A stretch of DNA of 64,000 nt. Origin: Parus major (lineage: Eukaryota; Chordata; Aves; Passeriformes; Paridae). Each line of letters opens with the position of its first letter. Positions within the stretch are counted from its first letter, which is position 1. Position numbers and translations under genes: made by a program. The notes beneath the pieces are model-generated. The model had not been told where the DNA came from and did not search any database. It worked only from the letters and a program-made list of their open reading frames with translations. The stretch spans positions 7,046,911 to 7,110,910 of the forward strand of contig NC_031781.1 of the NCBI RefSeq assembly GCF_001522545.3. The letters run 5' to 3'. This document shows positions 38,901 to 52,668 of the stretch, piece by piece.

Positions 38901-41900
38901 CAGATCTGCCTAGTGTGATCAGGTGTACAAAGGCTGTCTTTGGAAATACTCTAAAGATTTGAAAAACAGGAATATCAGGGCTAATTGGGAAAGACATTGG
39001 TGAACTAATCTTTCCTTGCTGCTTTCTATGGAGAACTGTAAAGTTGGTTGTATTTTCAGGGCTGTTTTCTCTTTTGCTATTTGTTAGTATTTCCCTGGCT
39101 GAGCCTTTCAGTGATTACTGTGAGGCTCAGGTAGGAGAAACCCCAACTTAGCATTTGAACTTTGTCTGGACGATGCCATTGTTGTGCACTGATACTTGGA
39201 GCTGGGAGCACAAGAAAATGTATTGGATTTGTGGGTCATGAACTCTCAGGTCTCTGATCTCTTTCTGAGTGTCCTTAGTGCAGACCAGGCAGGTGATTTG
39301 CTCTTTGGCCACTGCTCACAGGAGTGCCTGGGAGCTGAACTCTGCCAGAACAACTGCTGTGGAGAAGCACTAAAAACCAGACTTACTTCACCTTCTCTGG
39401 CACTGTCATACACAGGATTTGGGGAGTGGGTATTAAAATGTGCAGACACAAACCCTCCTAATTCTTCTGTACATAAAAGTGGTATTGTATCAGATTAACT
39501 TCTTAGTCCTGTGTATGCTCCAGGATAAATGGACAGCTATTGTTTTCAGCTGCAGCACCCACCATTCACATCAAAGTCTCTGCATAGCTGTCACAGAGAT
39601 GAGAAGCTTTTTTTAATCGAACGTGTCTCATTTCCTTCAAGTATTTATGGCTTGTCACTGTCTAACTGAACCCAAGATGCTGACAAATATGCAAGTCATT
39701 TGTAAAGCAGTTAAAGTACAGGATATATATAAGTAGAGACATTTTTCTGATTGGAAAATAATCTTGTATTAATAATAAGTCTTCCTGTTGTAAAATTCTT
39801 TCTAAATACAGTAATATTCGGATTGGGAATTAGAGATATTTCAGGGATGACATTTCATTATTTCCAATCAGCTTTACTATAAACAAACCCTGCAAATTTT
39901 CAGTGTCAGCATATAGCTCAGGTAAAGCTAAGCTCATATTTGTGCTCTGAGTACCAGAATGTTTGCTGAGGATTTATTCATGGCGTATTTCTGTTTCAGG
40001 ATGATGTGTGTTACATTAGGCATTTTGAATGGTATCCATTAGATTAAGCCCTTCTGTCTTTGAAAATATTTTTGTCACTAAAGTTTATAAGTCTGTTTTA
40101 GGTCTCTAAATGTTTGTTTAAACTACAGATCAGTAAATGGCTGAGATGTGTGTTGCATTTCAGGGTTTCTCCATGATATGTTTTATGTATTGTTGTTCAG
40201 ACCCCTGTGTGGTCCAGTCATACCTTATATTATTTCAATAAAATAGCTAATGACAAGCTGTTGCTTAATGAAGTGCTTTCATGGCACCTTATTTAGGAGG
40301 GAGGATCTTTTTTCCTGGCAGTTGGAGGCTTTTGTAACAATATCTACTGTAATTTCTCCCTTGGAATCTACACAGAGTAAGTCATCTGTGCAGTAAACTT
40401 ATGTCCAGGAAGCCTGAATTAATAACCTCTGGGTCAGCTTCACAAATTTCTCATTATTCCAAATACCTTTTCCTGTTGGCTAAGCCTTTTGTTCAAGATG
40501 ACACTGAACTGCAGTGGTTTTAGATGGCTTATGACCTGGAAAAGGCTATTGGCAATGCAGGTACATTTTGTTACAGACTTAAAATGAAGCAAGCATGGAA
40601 GTAAAAGACATTAAACATAGTAATTATGCATGAAAATAGCCATTACAAACAGTAAATATGTTTATATTTTATGAATATTGTTTTAGCTGTGGCAATAAGC
40701 TCAGAGCCAGCATATTCAAAACTGATACATCTTTTTATAAGGGAGTATATTATATTAGCTCTAATCTTTATTTCCACAATAAATATTTAAAGGCAATGGA
40801 AGATTTTCCTGTCACAATTAACAAATTTATATAATATTTTTAATATATGTTCAGCTCTTCTCTTTCAATGTAGACAAATGCAGTGGAATTTGTATATCAG
40901 TATATGATCTTTTCCATTAAGAAGAAACAATTAAGAAAAAATGTTTTTTGTCCTTAAAAATGTAATTTTTCAGATGATGTTCTGGTAACAAAAGATGCAG
41001 GATCTCAGATAAACATCTGGTAGGAATGAGGGCTTCTTCATGTTTTTTGTTAGATGAGCATTTCAGACTCATTTGTGACTGAATGATACTGTATTTTTTC
41101 TTGTTATTTCAATTTATCCTTTACCAGAGAGACAGGAAGGAGCAGTGAAATAGGAAATTAGGATGTTTAGAGAGAGTAATTAGAGAGAGCTAAAAAATGT
41201 TTTTTTAAACTGTTTAGATGGCTGAGAGGCCCCTGTGTGTGATCTTTCCTGCTGAGCTGAGGGAAATGCACAAATACAAGATGTACCCAGTCTGGGCTGC
41301 CACTGTCTGCTGGGGGCAGACAGTGCTCTCAGCAGATGTTTCATGCAAAGCCCATCCTATGAATGTTTCTTGAATTCTTCAGAGTCTTTGGGAGATGTTA
41401 TCTCTCCTGCTTCTTGAACCTAAACTTCTAATGATTGTAAACAAGACAGAGCAGCAAGCTGGATTGTGGGGTAAATGATTCATAAAACTACCAGTTATCC
41501 CATCCCCCCAGATGGATTTCAAACTAGAAACTTACCTCTTTGCCTGATCAGCTTTTCTAAAAGCATTTATCCATTTTAATTTAGAATAGATACAATTTCC
41601 ACAGGAGCTAGAACTGGAATATGGAAATGGTGGTAGTGTTTCTGAAAATCTCAGTCATTTCTCTGTTGACCATAACATTGAAGCTGTGTGTAGGATTCTG
41701 ATAGCAACACAGTCCACAGCTCAGTGAGAGTCCCAGTAAATTGTTCTGTGAGTATCTGAGAATTTAATATAGTGAAGAAATAGTTGTCCAGACTCCAGAT
41801 AGCTTCATGATGTTGGTCTGACAAATTCAGTTTATGTAATGTGTTCTTCTATTGCTGCTGTTACATTTATCATTGTTGGCCTGTCTTTGCTTGATGTGAA

Positions 41901-42874
41901 AAATGCTTAGAAGTTGAAAGCATAAAAGTGACTGTTTTTGTATTTCACAAACTTAACTCTTGGGCTCTACCACTCACTTATTCACACAAGTTCAGGATGG
42001 GAATAGTGTACAGATGTTCATTTTACCCACACAGATATTTTTCAATATCCAGGTTCTTAACTTGCCCCTCTTTCCAACCTCCCTTGTCTCCCAGCTCTCT
42101 CCTAGGGCAAATGAAAACTCATATTTGATGTAAACCTGCTTCAGCTGGTTTATGTGGATTCTGAATTTCCGTATCTAGGACTCACTCTTGCTGAATGGAA
42201 TCAAGAAAAAACTTAGTGTGTGACATGAAAAAGTATTTTCTTTGTGTCTTTTTTAAACTTTATTCATACGATCAGTACAAAGCAAAATTGTAAACAATCA
42301 GAGAAGTATACTCTGTGTGAAGTTTTTAAACACTTCAGACTTATTTTATTAATAAAATAGATCCCTTTGTCCTTCCCCCTTTTACTCTAGAGACATGTTT
42401 TTCTTTTATTAAATTAACTCATCATCATGATTTTGTTATTTCAACTGTGGGCTTAGCTGACCAAATTTCTATATTGCTTGAGAGAGTCATTAATCATTTG
42501 AAGAGGATTTGTATATGTTCAGTTGCTCAACATCTCATCTCTCACTTTACCCCCAAATAAGTTCAATAATGTTGCACGTGTTCCGCTTTCCTTTTTGTAG
42601 TCAATAATATTAATTTAACCTCCTGTGTGTTGGTGGGTGGTTGGAAGTAACTCAACAAAGATGGGATTGTAGTGAGCACCATGAAATTCTGTTCTGTTCT
42701 AGTTCTTCACTCTTTAATTATTTTGATTATCCCCTGTTGGTCTGAAAAAAATAAATCTGGTAAAGTACATGTTTAATTCATCATTCAGGGCCACGGTTAG
42801 TGTTCAGATGTTGACTGCTGGGTAGGAACTGCTTGTTGCTTTCTGTATTTTTGGGAACAGCTATTAACCCCCAG

Positions 42875-42927
42875 CCCAGCACGAGGTTATACATAGGCTG
42901 GCCTGTCCCTGAGCGTGTCGTGCTGGG
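42875..42927. repeat. GC-rich 10-bp inverted repeat
   Basis: CCCAGCACGA at 42875..42884 is the exact reverse complement of TCGTGCTGGG at 42918..42927, with a 33-nt spacer. The pairing does not extend in either direction. The stem is GC-rich and contains a CpG, in a local cluster of CpGs that is unusual for this intron. It could form a hairpin in RNA or mark a conserved element, or it may be chance. Confidence 0.6.
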
Positions 42928-43369
42928 GAGGCTGCGCAGCCCTCGCTGAGCACAGAGCAGAGATATATGCGTGCTTTAGACTGAAGAGTCTGGGTTAAAG
43001 TTGCTTCTCATGGGACACAGAGAAGATGCAGAGCTCGAGAAATATTTTTTTCTTCCTGCTTGGAAGTAGGAATGAGGCACTTAGGGCATATGATTGCAGA
43101 AAGGCACAGAGAAGTCACATAACGTCTCCACCGATAATTAGAAGCAGCCTTGAGGTTGTCATCAACCTGAATGTGTCAGATGAGCTGAATATGCACAGAA
43201 CGATGCTGATTTAACTTTTAAAGTTTTTATCTTGTCTGTTTGTGAAATAGTTTGCTTTTCTATCTCTATAGCACGTTTTAAACAGTATGAGTGTAGTTTT
43301 TTTAATGTTCTATATTGAACACCATTCACTGGTTACCTCATGGTGAAATGAAAAACAAAATATATTTTA

Positions 43370-43388
43370 TTATATATATATATATATT
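43370..43388 (+). repeat. (TA)n microsatellite
   Basis: About nine uninterrupted TA units inside an AT-only stretch. Its length is likely to vary between individuals. Confidence 0.92.
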
Positions 43389-44149
43389 AGTGCATTGATT
43401 TTAAAGCAAGTCTGGCATTTTTCTCTTCTCTTTTAAAGAATTATTTTGCAGAAGTTGTTGATCCTGCTTGTTCATTAGCTTGGTATTAGCTGTAGGGCTT
43501 TCAAGAGAAATGAAGAAATCCTGTGGTTCTAGCTAGTAATAAAAATGGTATTAAAATGAATTTAAATCTTGCAGTTTTTTTGCATCTGTAATGATAGACA
43601 TATGGTATAATTTGTTTAAAAAGATCAGCCCCATAAAACTGGTTTGGGGAATATTTGAGTTAGTGGAATTTAGAAGACATCCTGACAACCTGTTGGCATG
43701 TGTTTTGCTCTAAGTGTCCTGCATCTGTATATAGGCCACACCTATATCAGTGCAATGCTACTTCTAACCTAAAAATAAAATGAGACATAGTGAAGGTTTT
43801 CAATGCTCTGAAAATATTATGAATCAAAACATGGCTTACTGTGTAATGCTTTATCTTGGTTTTCCTAGTTTGAAAAGGGAGGATCAACCCTGCTGCAGGA
43901 TGGAAGTAATTACAAACTTGATATAAGTGTGTTCAAAAATGTTTTAACATCCTTAAGCCCTCAGAAGTACCTGTTAGTCTTCCCTTGTTTTCTTTGATCT
44001 TGTACAGTTTGTCCTTTGGGAGGGACAAGTCTTAGGCTAATTGCTGCTGCTTCCAAAGTATTGTTTAGATAAAGCCCATCAAACCTCTCATGTTTATTAG
44101 AAAGGAAATTGAGCCACTTCTCTCAGTCTGTTTCTGAACTGGAAGGAGT

Positions 44150-44440
44150 AAGTGTAGAGCCCATGTCCGTGTCCATGTCCATCAGGAATGGGAGTTCAGC
44201 ATCCTCAGCTGAATGCAGAGCCCAGGGAGCTCTGCCTAGGGGGCCCAGTGGAAGAGCAGGAGGGAGCTGAGAAGGGGCTGCCCCAGCCCCAAAGTGTTCC
44301 TGTCCTGCTCACACAGCAGTGTCTGCAAGAGATGATAAACCTCAGCACAGGGCCACACTACCATGGGGATAGATTTGCCAGGCTGGGGATTTTTGCCCTT
44401 TCACCCTTTCCCAGTGCTCGACAGTAACTGGGCTGCAGGC
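44150..44440. other. Small GC-richer block
   Basis: It opens with three near-identical hexamers (ATGTCCGTGTCCATGTCCAT region, about 44163..44182) and continues GC-rich for about 250 bp. Only a 79-codon frame is present. No assignment is possible. Confidence 0.3.
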
Positions 44441-47400
44441 TTTGCCTGTTCATTGACTGGACCACAGGCTCTCTGGGACTGAGGGTCATTTTGTGTGTTT
44501 GAAATGCTCAACCTCCACTAATGCACAGACTCTACAATTATTGTGCTCTGGTTGCAAGATGATTCCCTTAAATCACGAAAATCTTGTTTAACGTCGCTCT
44601 AGAAATTTTCATTAAATTTATTCCATGGTTTGCTGAGTCTCTAGGATCATGATCTCTGGCTCAGAACTCAGAATGCAACTGGAATCTTTTTAACTTACAC
44701 ACACTGGGAGAAGGGAAAAATTCTGATGTCACCAGAGTAGGGATTTGTTTTGGTCTTTAGCAGAAAGAGGTTTGGAGGTTTCTTAAGTGTATGAAAATGA
44801 ATGCTCTGAATATTTGTTCTTCTAGACCTAACAAAAATGATAGATATCCAGTAAGGCTTGTCAAGGTGACCAAAATATCAAACTAAAAGCCTGTAACATA
44901 AGTGTTTTCTCCTTCCTTGTTTTATTTACTAAATTTTACTCTCCAAAGAGTTTTTGTTCAGTCTTGTGACAAAGAAGAGACTCTTAAGAGCTTTTGCATG
45001 TAAAAGTAAATAGTTTTGAAGTTATTTATCTGTAAAGGAAAAGGAGGCTTCTTCTGAAACTTGTAACCTAAAGTGATGTTTTTTACTGGATGATGTAGAA
45101 TAGCCATCATAATAACTTTTTATGTTCAGTTAATCCTTACAAGTCTGAGAACTTGATGTCTTTTCAATTTTCTGCTATAATAGATTTTATACTATAATGA
45201 AATATTACTTATTTACGCTCTTTTATGGCAATTTTAATAGGGTAATCATATTGGGAAGGAATGTATAGCCTGGGGGAAGGTCATCTTAATTTGATTGTGT
45301 AGAAAACAGATCAGTTATTTTTTCAAGGATGCAAGTAATGTTTCTGTACTACTTCCATAATTAAAGTAGGACTGATGACAACTTTTCAAATCCAAGGTGT
45401 TTTTTGAGCCTTGCTGCTGAATAAAGACATAAAAAAGAGGGGGAAAAGTGCTGGATGTTCCTACAGAGGAGCAAGGAGGAATCTTCAGAGAATAATTGGA
45501 AATTATAGTCTCTTAGAACAAGATGCTGCTTTCTCAAACATAAAAGCTTTTTAAAATTCAAAAGTTTTTATTGAAATGTGCATTATGCTTTTATGACCTT
45601 TTATACTTGCTAAATAGACCAAGTTATTGAATTCAAGATCTTTAATCATATGCTTGAAAACATAGATTCTCCTTACTGGACAACTGCCAGAAGAGATTTG
45701 TTTGAGCCTTAGAAAGAGGTATGCATTCAGATGTTTGCCTCTTTAATTTGAGTACCAGAATGGGGACCACTGTCTCTAATGTGTTCTCAGTAGGACAGCC
45801 TCCCTCAGAGTAGATAACTTTCCTCATTGTGCTTTTCACATACCATGCACCTTTCTGTTCTCCTTAGAGATGTCTCTTATTTGTCAGTCTTCAGCAAATA
45901 ACTTTTTGTCTTTTTTGTTTCAACTCTGATGATAATAGCTATTTTGCTGCAACTGTCATAGATGTTTCAAATATTGTGCATTTCTAACCTTCTGTACTAT
46001 TCCATAGTAGATTTTCTTTCCACTTAATTTTCCATGTTATTTGCTACTAATTCATTTTCTCTGATGCTCTAGCATTTTGAGGCTCAATGCAAATGCCGTA
46101 AACTTTCCATAATTTCATCTTTCAGACACATTTAACTTTCTCTTTAGATGAGCTGCAGTTACAGAAACATTGAAAATGGTTCTTGAGCAGTTAAGAATTA
46201 TCAGTGTAATCCAAATATTGTTCTAATGCTGGCTCATTAGTGCAAATCATTCCCATTGACACCTTTCTGGTCCTCATTGCTCTGTGAATTACACTCCTGT
46301 TGCTGTCTTGGTAAAAATAATTTCTATAGTTTAGAAAAAAAAAATATAGCAAACTAAAATTGTGGCTTGCATTCTTTCATGCTGTTAAAAACCAAAATAC
46401 TTCATTTTAAAATATAATGATAAAAACTGATACTTGTTTATTCTTATGTGCCAAATACTCTCAAAGTTACAAAGGCAGTTTGCATTATAATGTATATTTT
46501 AAGTTGAATAGTAAACATTTATGTTTAAATAAATATTCTGTTTACATTAACAAATACTTGATAAAAATATTTAAGCATCACTGGATATCTATTTACAGAA
46601 TGATAAATGTAAAAGGCAGTATCAGTCTTGTACCACATGGGAATTATGTGAGATGTCTGCAATACTTTTCAAAACTGCATCTAAATTACTGAAGTTTTGT
46701 TTCAGACAAGTATCCTTTGTTATCAAGGTGCTTGTTTAGCTGAGACATTGTGCCAAAATAGATGGTTAAGTTGGAACAGAGAACTTTGAAGAAGTTTCCT
46801 TCTTACCTTGCAGATCAGTTCTCACCTCTAGCCTACCTACCCCTGTGGTTCTCATTGCAGGCCACAAACTTTTACACTTCCCTGATTTTTCTATTATATA
46901 TTTTGAATAAATTAATTTTTGTCATTATTAACATTCATCTTTTATATCTAACTAATCATACAGCACATCTTTTTTAATTGTGGCTGAAGGTATCTTTTGT
47001 TCTGAAACAAACTTGCTTTTGCCTGTCAGCAGGAATGATGCTATAAAGCAATTTTGTGATCAGTTCTGTAAGAGCCCCATAAGACTCAGTCTCCTGTGCT
47101 TACAGGGTATGGCAGAGCAGCCCAGAGTTCTGCAGACTGTCAGCAACAGGATTATTTGGGGTGTCTTAAATTTGGTCAGCTCCCTGCTGGGGCAGAATGG
47201 TCCAGTGCTTGTTCTTCTGGGCACTGATCCCATTATACTGGCTTGCACTAGGAAAACTTTACAGCGATAAAACTGAAAACTGAGATTCCTATTTACCTTG
47301 TCTTATTATTATGATACAGGGTGGGCTTTCAAAATGTCAGATCAAACATGCAGAATGATGCAGATACTGCGAAGGAATGTACAAGCAAAAAAAAACAACC

Positions 47401-48048
47401 CCAATGTATTTACTTGAGCAAATCTAAATGCACAAAGGTCTAAAAGTTGATTTTTAATTCTAATGATTCATATAACAGCTGGCATGAAGGAGATTTCCTC
47501 GTTCACCTGCAGGTCTCTAGGTAAGGTTGGAGTAAACTCATCTGTTGGACAAGTCACAGTAGAGCTGAGTCTGCTCCTAACCTGGATAATTATCTTGTTA
47601 TTTATTAGACTAATAACTGTCTGGTGTGTTATATTGTCTGCACTCAGAACTCACCTAGGTAAGGTTGTATCAAAGACTGACCTCCATTGACAAGATTAAA
47701 TTGAAGTAATTTTCTCTAAGAGCTCAGGTAGAGTATTTGTGTTGTCAGCAAACAGGACTTTATCCTCTTTCCCTCGGGTTTTATCTCAAATGCAGTGTCA
47801 GAATGCCAGATGGATTTACTTTAATATTTTTTCTTCAATTTTTAATATTCTTTCTATCACCTTTCAGCTGTCACACTAAATAATTTCCTTGGAAAGGAAG
47901 AGCCCAAAAGAAGCCATTGTATAACAGCTCTGCTTAAATGCTCATCTTTTTCAGTAGTATTTTTGAGCTGCATGCATTACCTGATGTTCAGTCCTTACAA
48001 CTTGCAGGACTGTCTTAAATGTCCTATTTCTGTAGGCTTCTCACTTGC

Positions 48049-48120
48049 AAAAAAACCCTCAACAAGCCAAAGCCAACACCACCCCCCACCCAGATCAAAC
48101 AGAATAAACCCCAAAACTAA
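48049..48120 (+). repeat. A/C-rich low-complexity tract
   Basis: About 70 nt dominated by A and C, with an ACCACCCCCCACCCAG segment and AAACCCCAAAAC-type units. Confidence 0.82.
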
Positions 48121-49578
48121 ACTGAAAAATATTAATAATCTGCAATAACATAAGGACTACTTCATGCTGCAATTTGCTTTTAAAAAAACCCAAAATAAAT
48201 CATATTATTTATGGTAGATTTGAGAAGAGAAAATACAGACTCAGACTAATAAATCAATGAATACTAAATCAACTGAAGAAACAATCAGTCCTAAATATCT
48301 GCTATTATAAAATAAGTGGTTTCTTTCTTTTTTTTTTTAGTGGTTGGCTAGCCTTGCCACTTACAGAACTTGATGAAGGAGGTTGCCTACACTGAATAAA
48401 ATTAAATAATGCTTTTTGAGAGTTGATTTCAAGTATATTCTGACATCCTTATTTGAAATTTGTCCATTTTTAAAAAAGTATTATAAAAGCAACGGGCAAA
48501 TAAAATTTACTTCTTGAAATTACTGAGTCTGTATATGAATTTCTGTAGAAATGATTCCATGATATGTACCTTAAGTTCAGTTCAAGAAGAACAGTATATT
48601 GCTGCATATTCCAGCACAGAATACTTTATCCTCAAATAAACTTAGATTTATGTTTAAATATTATATGCATTTACTCTCAAATGGATATTGGGGCAAGGAC
48701 TCAGATTAATGTGATTCTTCAAAGGCACTAAACTTTGACCTCCTCCAGTTAGGAAGCACATCACAAATTGTTGCCAATGGTTAAGGTATTTAAGAGGTTA
48801 AAAAGTAGTTTGTACTGTTTGCTGCTTTCAAGGCTTAGTAAAATTTCTGGTTAAACTAGGTCATAAAGATATCAATAATTTCATCTAAATTGCTTTTGCT
48901 TATCTGGTTGTATTTCTGTACAAAATAGGCCAAATAGTTTTCAGGAATCTTTAACAGGCAGACAACAATTCCTTGTTCAAAATAAGTCACTGTTAAGTTT
49001 ATATGTCCATATTAAAGTACACATAATTTACAAGGCCAGCTATGATGTGCATTTCTAAAATTCAGTATAAAGCAAATAATTTTAGGAGATGTCAGTCTGT
49101 ACACATTGAGTACACATCTACAGCTGTAGTTAATACTCCTGTGAAGTAAAAACACTTTTAGTTTGTCAGGGACTAAGTTCAACACTGACAGCAGCTCTTG
49201 ATCTGGTGGAAATAAGGTAAACAGAGATCATAATTAAGTAATCATCCAGAAAAATATTTAAATTTAGAAAGCCTTGTATTAAAAATAGTACATATATTGT
49301 TTATGATTAGAGATTTTCTTGGACTGTCCGTAGTATTTTCAGGGCAGCCAGAGAACTGAAACAATCTGGGGTTTTCTTGAGATGTATTGACAAATCTGTT
49401 TTCATAAATGTACCTGTATGAAGAGTATAGAGGGAATCTGAGAAAAGAAAAAAAATTCTTGTTCTACTCTTGTAGCTGGAGATGTTGATCAGTGGATTGA
49501 CATATGCATTAAACTGTTCAAACCTCATTTTTATGCTGAATGTGCGTTCTGAATAGAGAATGTGGGTTTCTGTTGCAG

Positions 49579-49741
49579 TATGAATATTTCAATGCTGTGC
49601 TCATCAATGAACGAGACGAAGAAGGAAACTATCTGGAGCTGGGGAAGGAGTTCATTCTGGTGCCAAACGACCACTTCAACAACTTGCCTGTGAACATCAG
49701 TCTGAGTGATGTCCAAGTCCCCACCAATATGTACAATAAGG
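49579..49741 (+). CDS. CACNA2D3: CACNA2D3 coding exon, 163 nt (alpha-2/delta-3, before the VWA domain)
   Basis: This is the coding exon that follows the 60-nt exon. It encodes 54 residues starting Y-E-Y-F-N-A-V-L-I-N-E-R and ending V-P-T-N-M-Y-N-K, then one extra base (G) that begins the next codon. From memory the human alpha-2/delta-3 segment (about residues 128-181) is the same apart from roughly four substitutions (K/E, D/E, F/Y, A/V), and its next residue is Asp, which fits a codon starting with G. An N-I-S sequon in the middle is a plausible N-glycosylation site, as expected for an extracellular domain. The acceptor is TTGCAG at 49573..49578 and the donor is GGTAAGA, with GT at 49742..49743. 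The exon is phase 0 at the start and phase 1 at the end. The open frame continues about 60 nt past the donor to a stop, which is read-through into the intron and not coding. CACNA2D4 is the nearest alternative but matches less well. Confidence 0.96.
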
Positions 49742-51861
49742 GTAAGAAAAGGCTGCTTTATTTCATCATTCCACTGGCCAAACAAAAGCACACCCTTGCT
49801 TAAAAATGAAGCTGTTGATTAACTGTGTATTATCTGTGTTTTCCAGTTGGCAATAATACTGAAATTTTCTATGGAAGAATGTTTTAAGTATGACAGTTAT
49901 GTAATATCTTTTGTTTTGTGGAAATTTAGCAGTTTAATGAGGGTAATTATTTGCACATGAGGCTTGCATGAGTTCTGCCATAGACTATGGCAAAATATGT
50001 TTACTCTAGTGAATTACTTTCCAGAATCTTCAAATTATTTGAACAGAGCTTACATTGTCACCAGTTTTATTCTATCTTCGTTGAGATCTATCACTATCTT
50101 TGAAAGATACAGGATAGGTGGAAGGGAATACTTTATTAGATTTATACTATCATAAATCTAATCATAAATTTCTGAGAATATTTGTAGCAGTATATGTGTT
50201 ATTCTGGCTCTGTACAAAAACTCTGCTCTGAGTTTGTAGGTAATATTTAGAAGGAATAATTTCTACTCCCCTATTTGACATAAGTGCTGGATAACACATT
50301 GTACTAGCAAACAGCAACATTAGGTATTAGAAGTGATGGACTTGGATCTAGAAATTTGGAATGTAAAAAAACTCAGATATTCATTTACTCATTTTCCTTT
50401 TGCCACTTCCCTTTAATCAGACAGCAGGAATTTGTATTTTTGCAGTGCTTGTGCAGCACCTATCTATTTATTTTTCTCAAGCCAATAATAAAAGAAAACT
50501 CAAGAAGGAAGGCACCGAAGTTTCCTAACAATATCTACAGTATATTTGTCATTGGTCTGTAGGAAGCTGCCTAATCTCATTATCTGGTTTCTCTTCTGTG
50601 TTTTAACTATACTAAAAGACATCTAAAAGGACATTAAATGCTTTCCTCTTAATGCATTCCAGGTTAGCAATTGTGGTAATTCAGGCAAGGATATTGTGTA
50701 ATAAGGCGAATTAGTTCAGATAAGTTGGTCTGGTAACACAAGCAGCGGATATGGCAGCTCCTTTTCAAAGTTAGGATTCTGACTTGAGGATCCTGAGAAG
50801 CCAAAACTCCTACAATAAAGTCTTAAGCTAGGGATGAAAAATAAATCTTCCTAGAGAGTATTTGAAAGGTTGTGAAATGATTACTGCAGGATATTTTTAA
50901 AAGACTTGGAAAATGCTTAAAGCTTGTAAAGATACCGAATGACTTTTTTTGTGCAAGTGCTAATATTTATTTAATCAAGCCTGTCTATAAATTAATTCGT
51001 TCCAGAATTGCTAAGGAGGAAAAAGAAAAGGAGGGAATATAGAGGTCAGGCAACTGTGCTTTTCTGGAGAAGGAAATTATCCTGAGTAGTTAGTGAGAAC
51101 AGTAGAACTAAAGAACCCTCAGGTATGTGATGGGTGCTACTGCTATGTATTGAATGCATTTTATATGCTGGTTACTTAAAGGCCAAAGCCAAAGGGCTTG
51201 CTACATCTTGGTTTGGCTTCTCAAACATATCTCTACATTTTCTGTAGAGATGGGGAAGATAGGGTTCTGTGATGATTCCTGTTTCTACTTTGTGTAATCC
51301 AGACCATCCAAAATTGTCACTTTATGCAGCTGCAGAGAAAAAAACATTTTTTAATCACTTAAATGTATTCCAACTGCAGAAATATGGTTTGTTATTAGAA
51401 TTTTCCTTGCACATGGACATAATAATCTTGTTTGGAGCCTGTCAATGTTTGGAAATGGTCCTCTTACCAAGAAGAGATCTATATACTTAATTTTTTTGTT
51501 CCCCAGTTCTGTAATGCAGAGAGGTGATAACAAGTTAATTTAGTCCTAACCTGAGGGTAAAAGCAGTAGATATTGATAGGTTTACAACCAAGTGTCTGCA
51601 GAATACCGTTTCTCTATAAAGGGCCTGTTGTTCATTTCCAGGTTATGTTTTATTTTATTGAATTACTATGGAGAACCACAGCCAGAACTCACAGCTGAAA
51701 ACAGAAAAACACAAAAAAGCTGAAAACAAGTGTGATACAGAATAGTTAAACACAGGGCTTTTGAGTAAACGTAGGAAAAAAAAGATCCATATTTGTAAGC
51801 TAATTCTAAACTTTTTCCTTCATTTTGTTTTTTTTAGTTGTACACATATTGATAATTTGCA

Positions 51862-51980
51862 GTAGGTTCAGAGAAGTGTCACAGGACTCATCAAAGAATT
51901 GACAAATGTGCTATGGACTGAGACCACAGGAGCTCAGTTCATTTAGCTTATTCAAGAGATGATTAAAGGCTTAATTAGTT
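51862..51980 (+). mobile_element. Degraded CR1 LINE fragment, sense orientation
   Basis: The motifs follow the order of the CR1 region just upstream of its 3' tail: GGTTCAGAGAAG, then TGTCACA...ATCAAAG, then TGCTATGGA, then AGGAGCT, then a TTTAGCTTATTCAAGAGATGA-like block corresponding to the usual TTCAGCCTGGAGAAGAGAAG, followed by TTAAAGGCTTAATT. There are many substitutions, so this is an old, non-coding relic. It lies 2.1 kb downstream of the 163-nt CACNA2D3 exon, in the same orientation as the gene. Confidence 0.5.
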
Positions 51981-52668
51981 GTTTTGTAGTTAATTACTAT
52001 TACCAGGCTCTATAATCTGGTTGCCAAAGATTGTAAAAATCCCATGGCTGAATTCAGGTTCCATTATTTTGCAAATTGCACTACAGTGGGCTCAGTTAAG
52101 CCTTGGGAAAGTTTTGGCCTGGTCAGCTTCCATCATCACAGTGATCTTGCCCAGCTGTAGAATCACTGAAGTTCACAGTCCCTAAAGTGGGCACTAAATG
52201 AGATTGGCTTAAAAATCTTGGCACATAAACATATTGCTATTCTTCATATATCTTCTGGCTCTTTCAGCCTCTTCATAGAAAAGCTTTAAGATGCTGATGG
52301 TAACAACAGGATTAGATAATTCCTATTTTAAGGACACCATGTTTGGAATCTGAAAATAGAGAGCAATACCAAATTTCATTACATTTATGATTTTGAAAAG
52401 AGAGCTAAAAAAAAAAGTATGTCAACCTAATTTGTAAGTATACACTAGTGGCATCTTGGAGTATGGAGTATGGAGTTCATACACATAAAACATAGAAGGA
52501 AAGATAAATGAATTAATTTAACAAAGAATCGCTACTTTGCATTTACAGTGCTCTTTATCATCATTGTAAAATACAAAGAGCTGATCTGGTTATTGATGTG
52601 CTTTTATACTTTTCATTTCCCTCTTTGCACACACCCTCGTTCCCTGCTTTCTCCATATCTTAGAATGC

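Larger units (their letters stand above)
17094..49578 (+). other. CACNA2D3: CACNA2D3 complete intron, 32,485 bp
   Basis: This is a whole intron between two recognised coding exons, running from GT at 17094 to AG at 49577..49578. Both neighbouring exon ends are phase 0, so the intron lies between codons. The sequence is mostly AT-rich, with a stop-dense reading in all frames. It contains the two copies of a local duplication (18.9 and 20.1 kb), a weak CR1-like stretch near 24.8 kb, several simple repeats, a GC-rich inverted repeat near 42.9 kb, and GC-richer blocks at about 20.4, 29, 35 and 44.3 kb. I recognise no other coding exon, RNA gene or intact transposon on either strand. Long stretches such as 21.8-24.5, 25.9-28.5, 29.6-32.9, 35.7-42.8 and 45-47 kb show nothing I can name. 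Confidence 0.9.

Noticed and set aside
48320..48345. Strong pyrimidine tract and TTTAG resembling a splice acceptor
   Set aside because: The sequence after it does not match the expected CACNA2D3 coding region and soon meets stops. The true acceptor is at 49578.
49540..49803. Full 87-codon open frame including an upstream Met before the 163-nt exon
   Set aside because: The Met and first residues are intronic read-through, because the family homology begins exactly after the AG at 49578 and stops at the GT at 49742.
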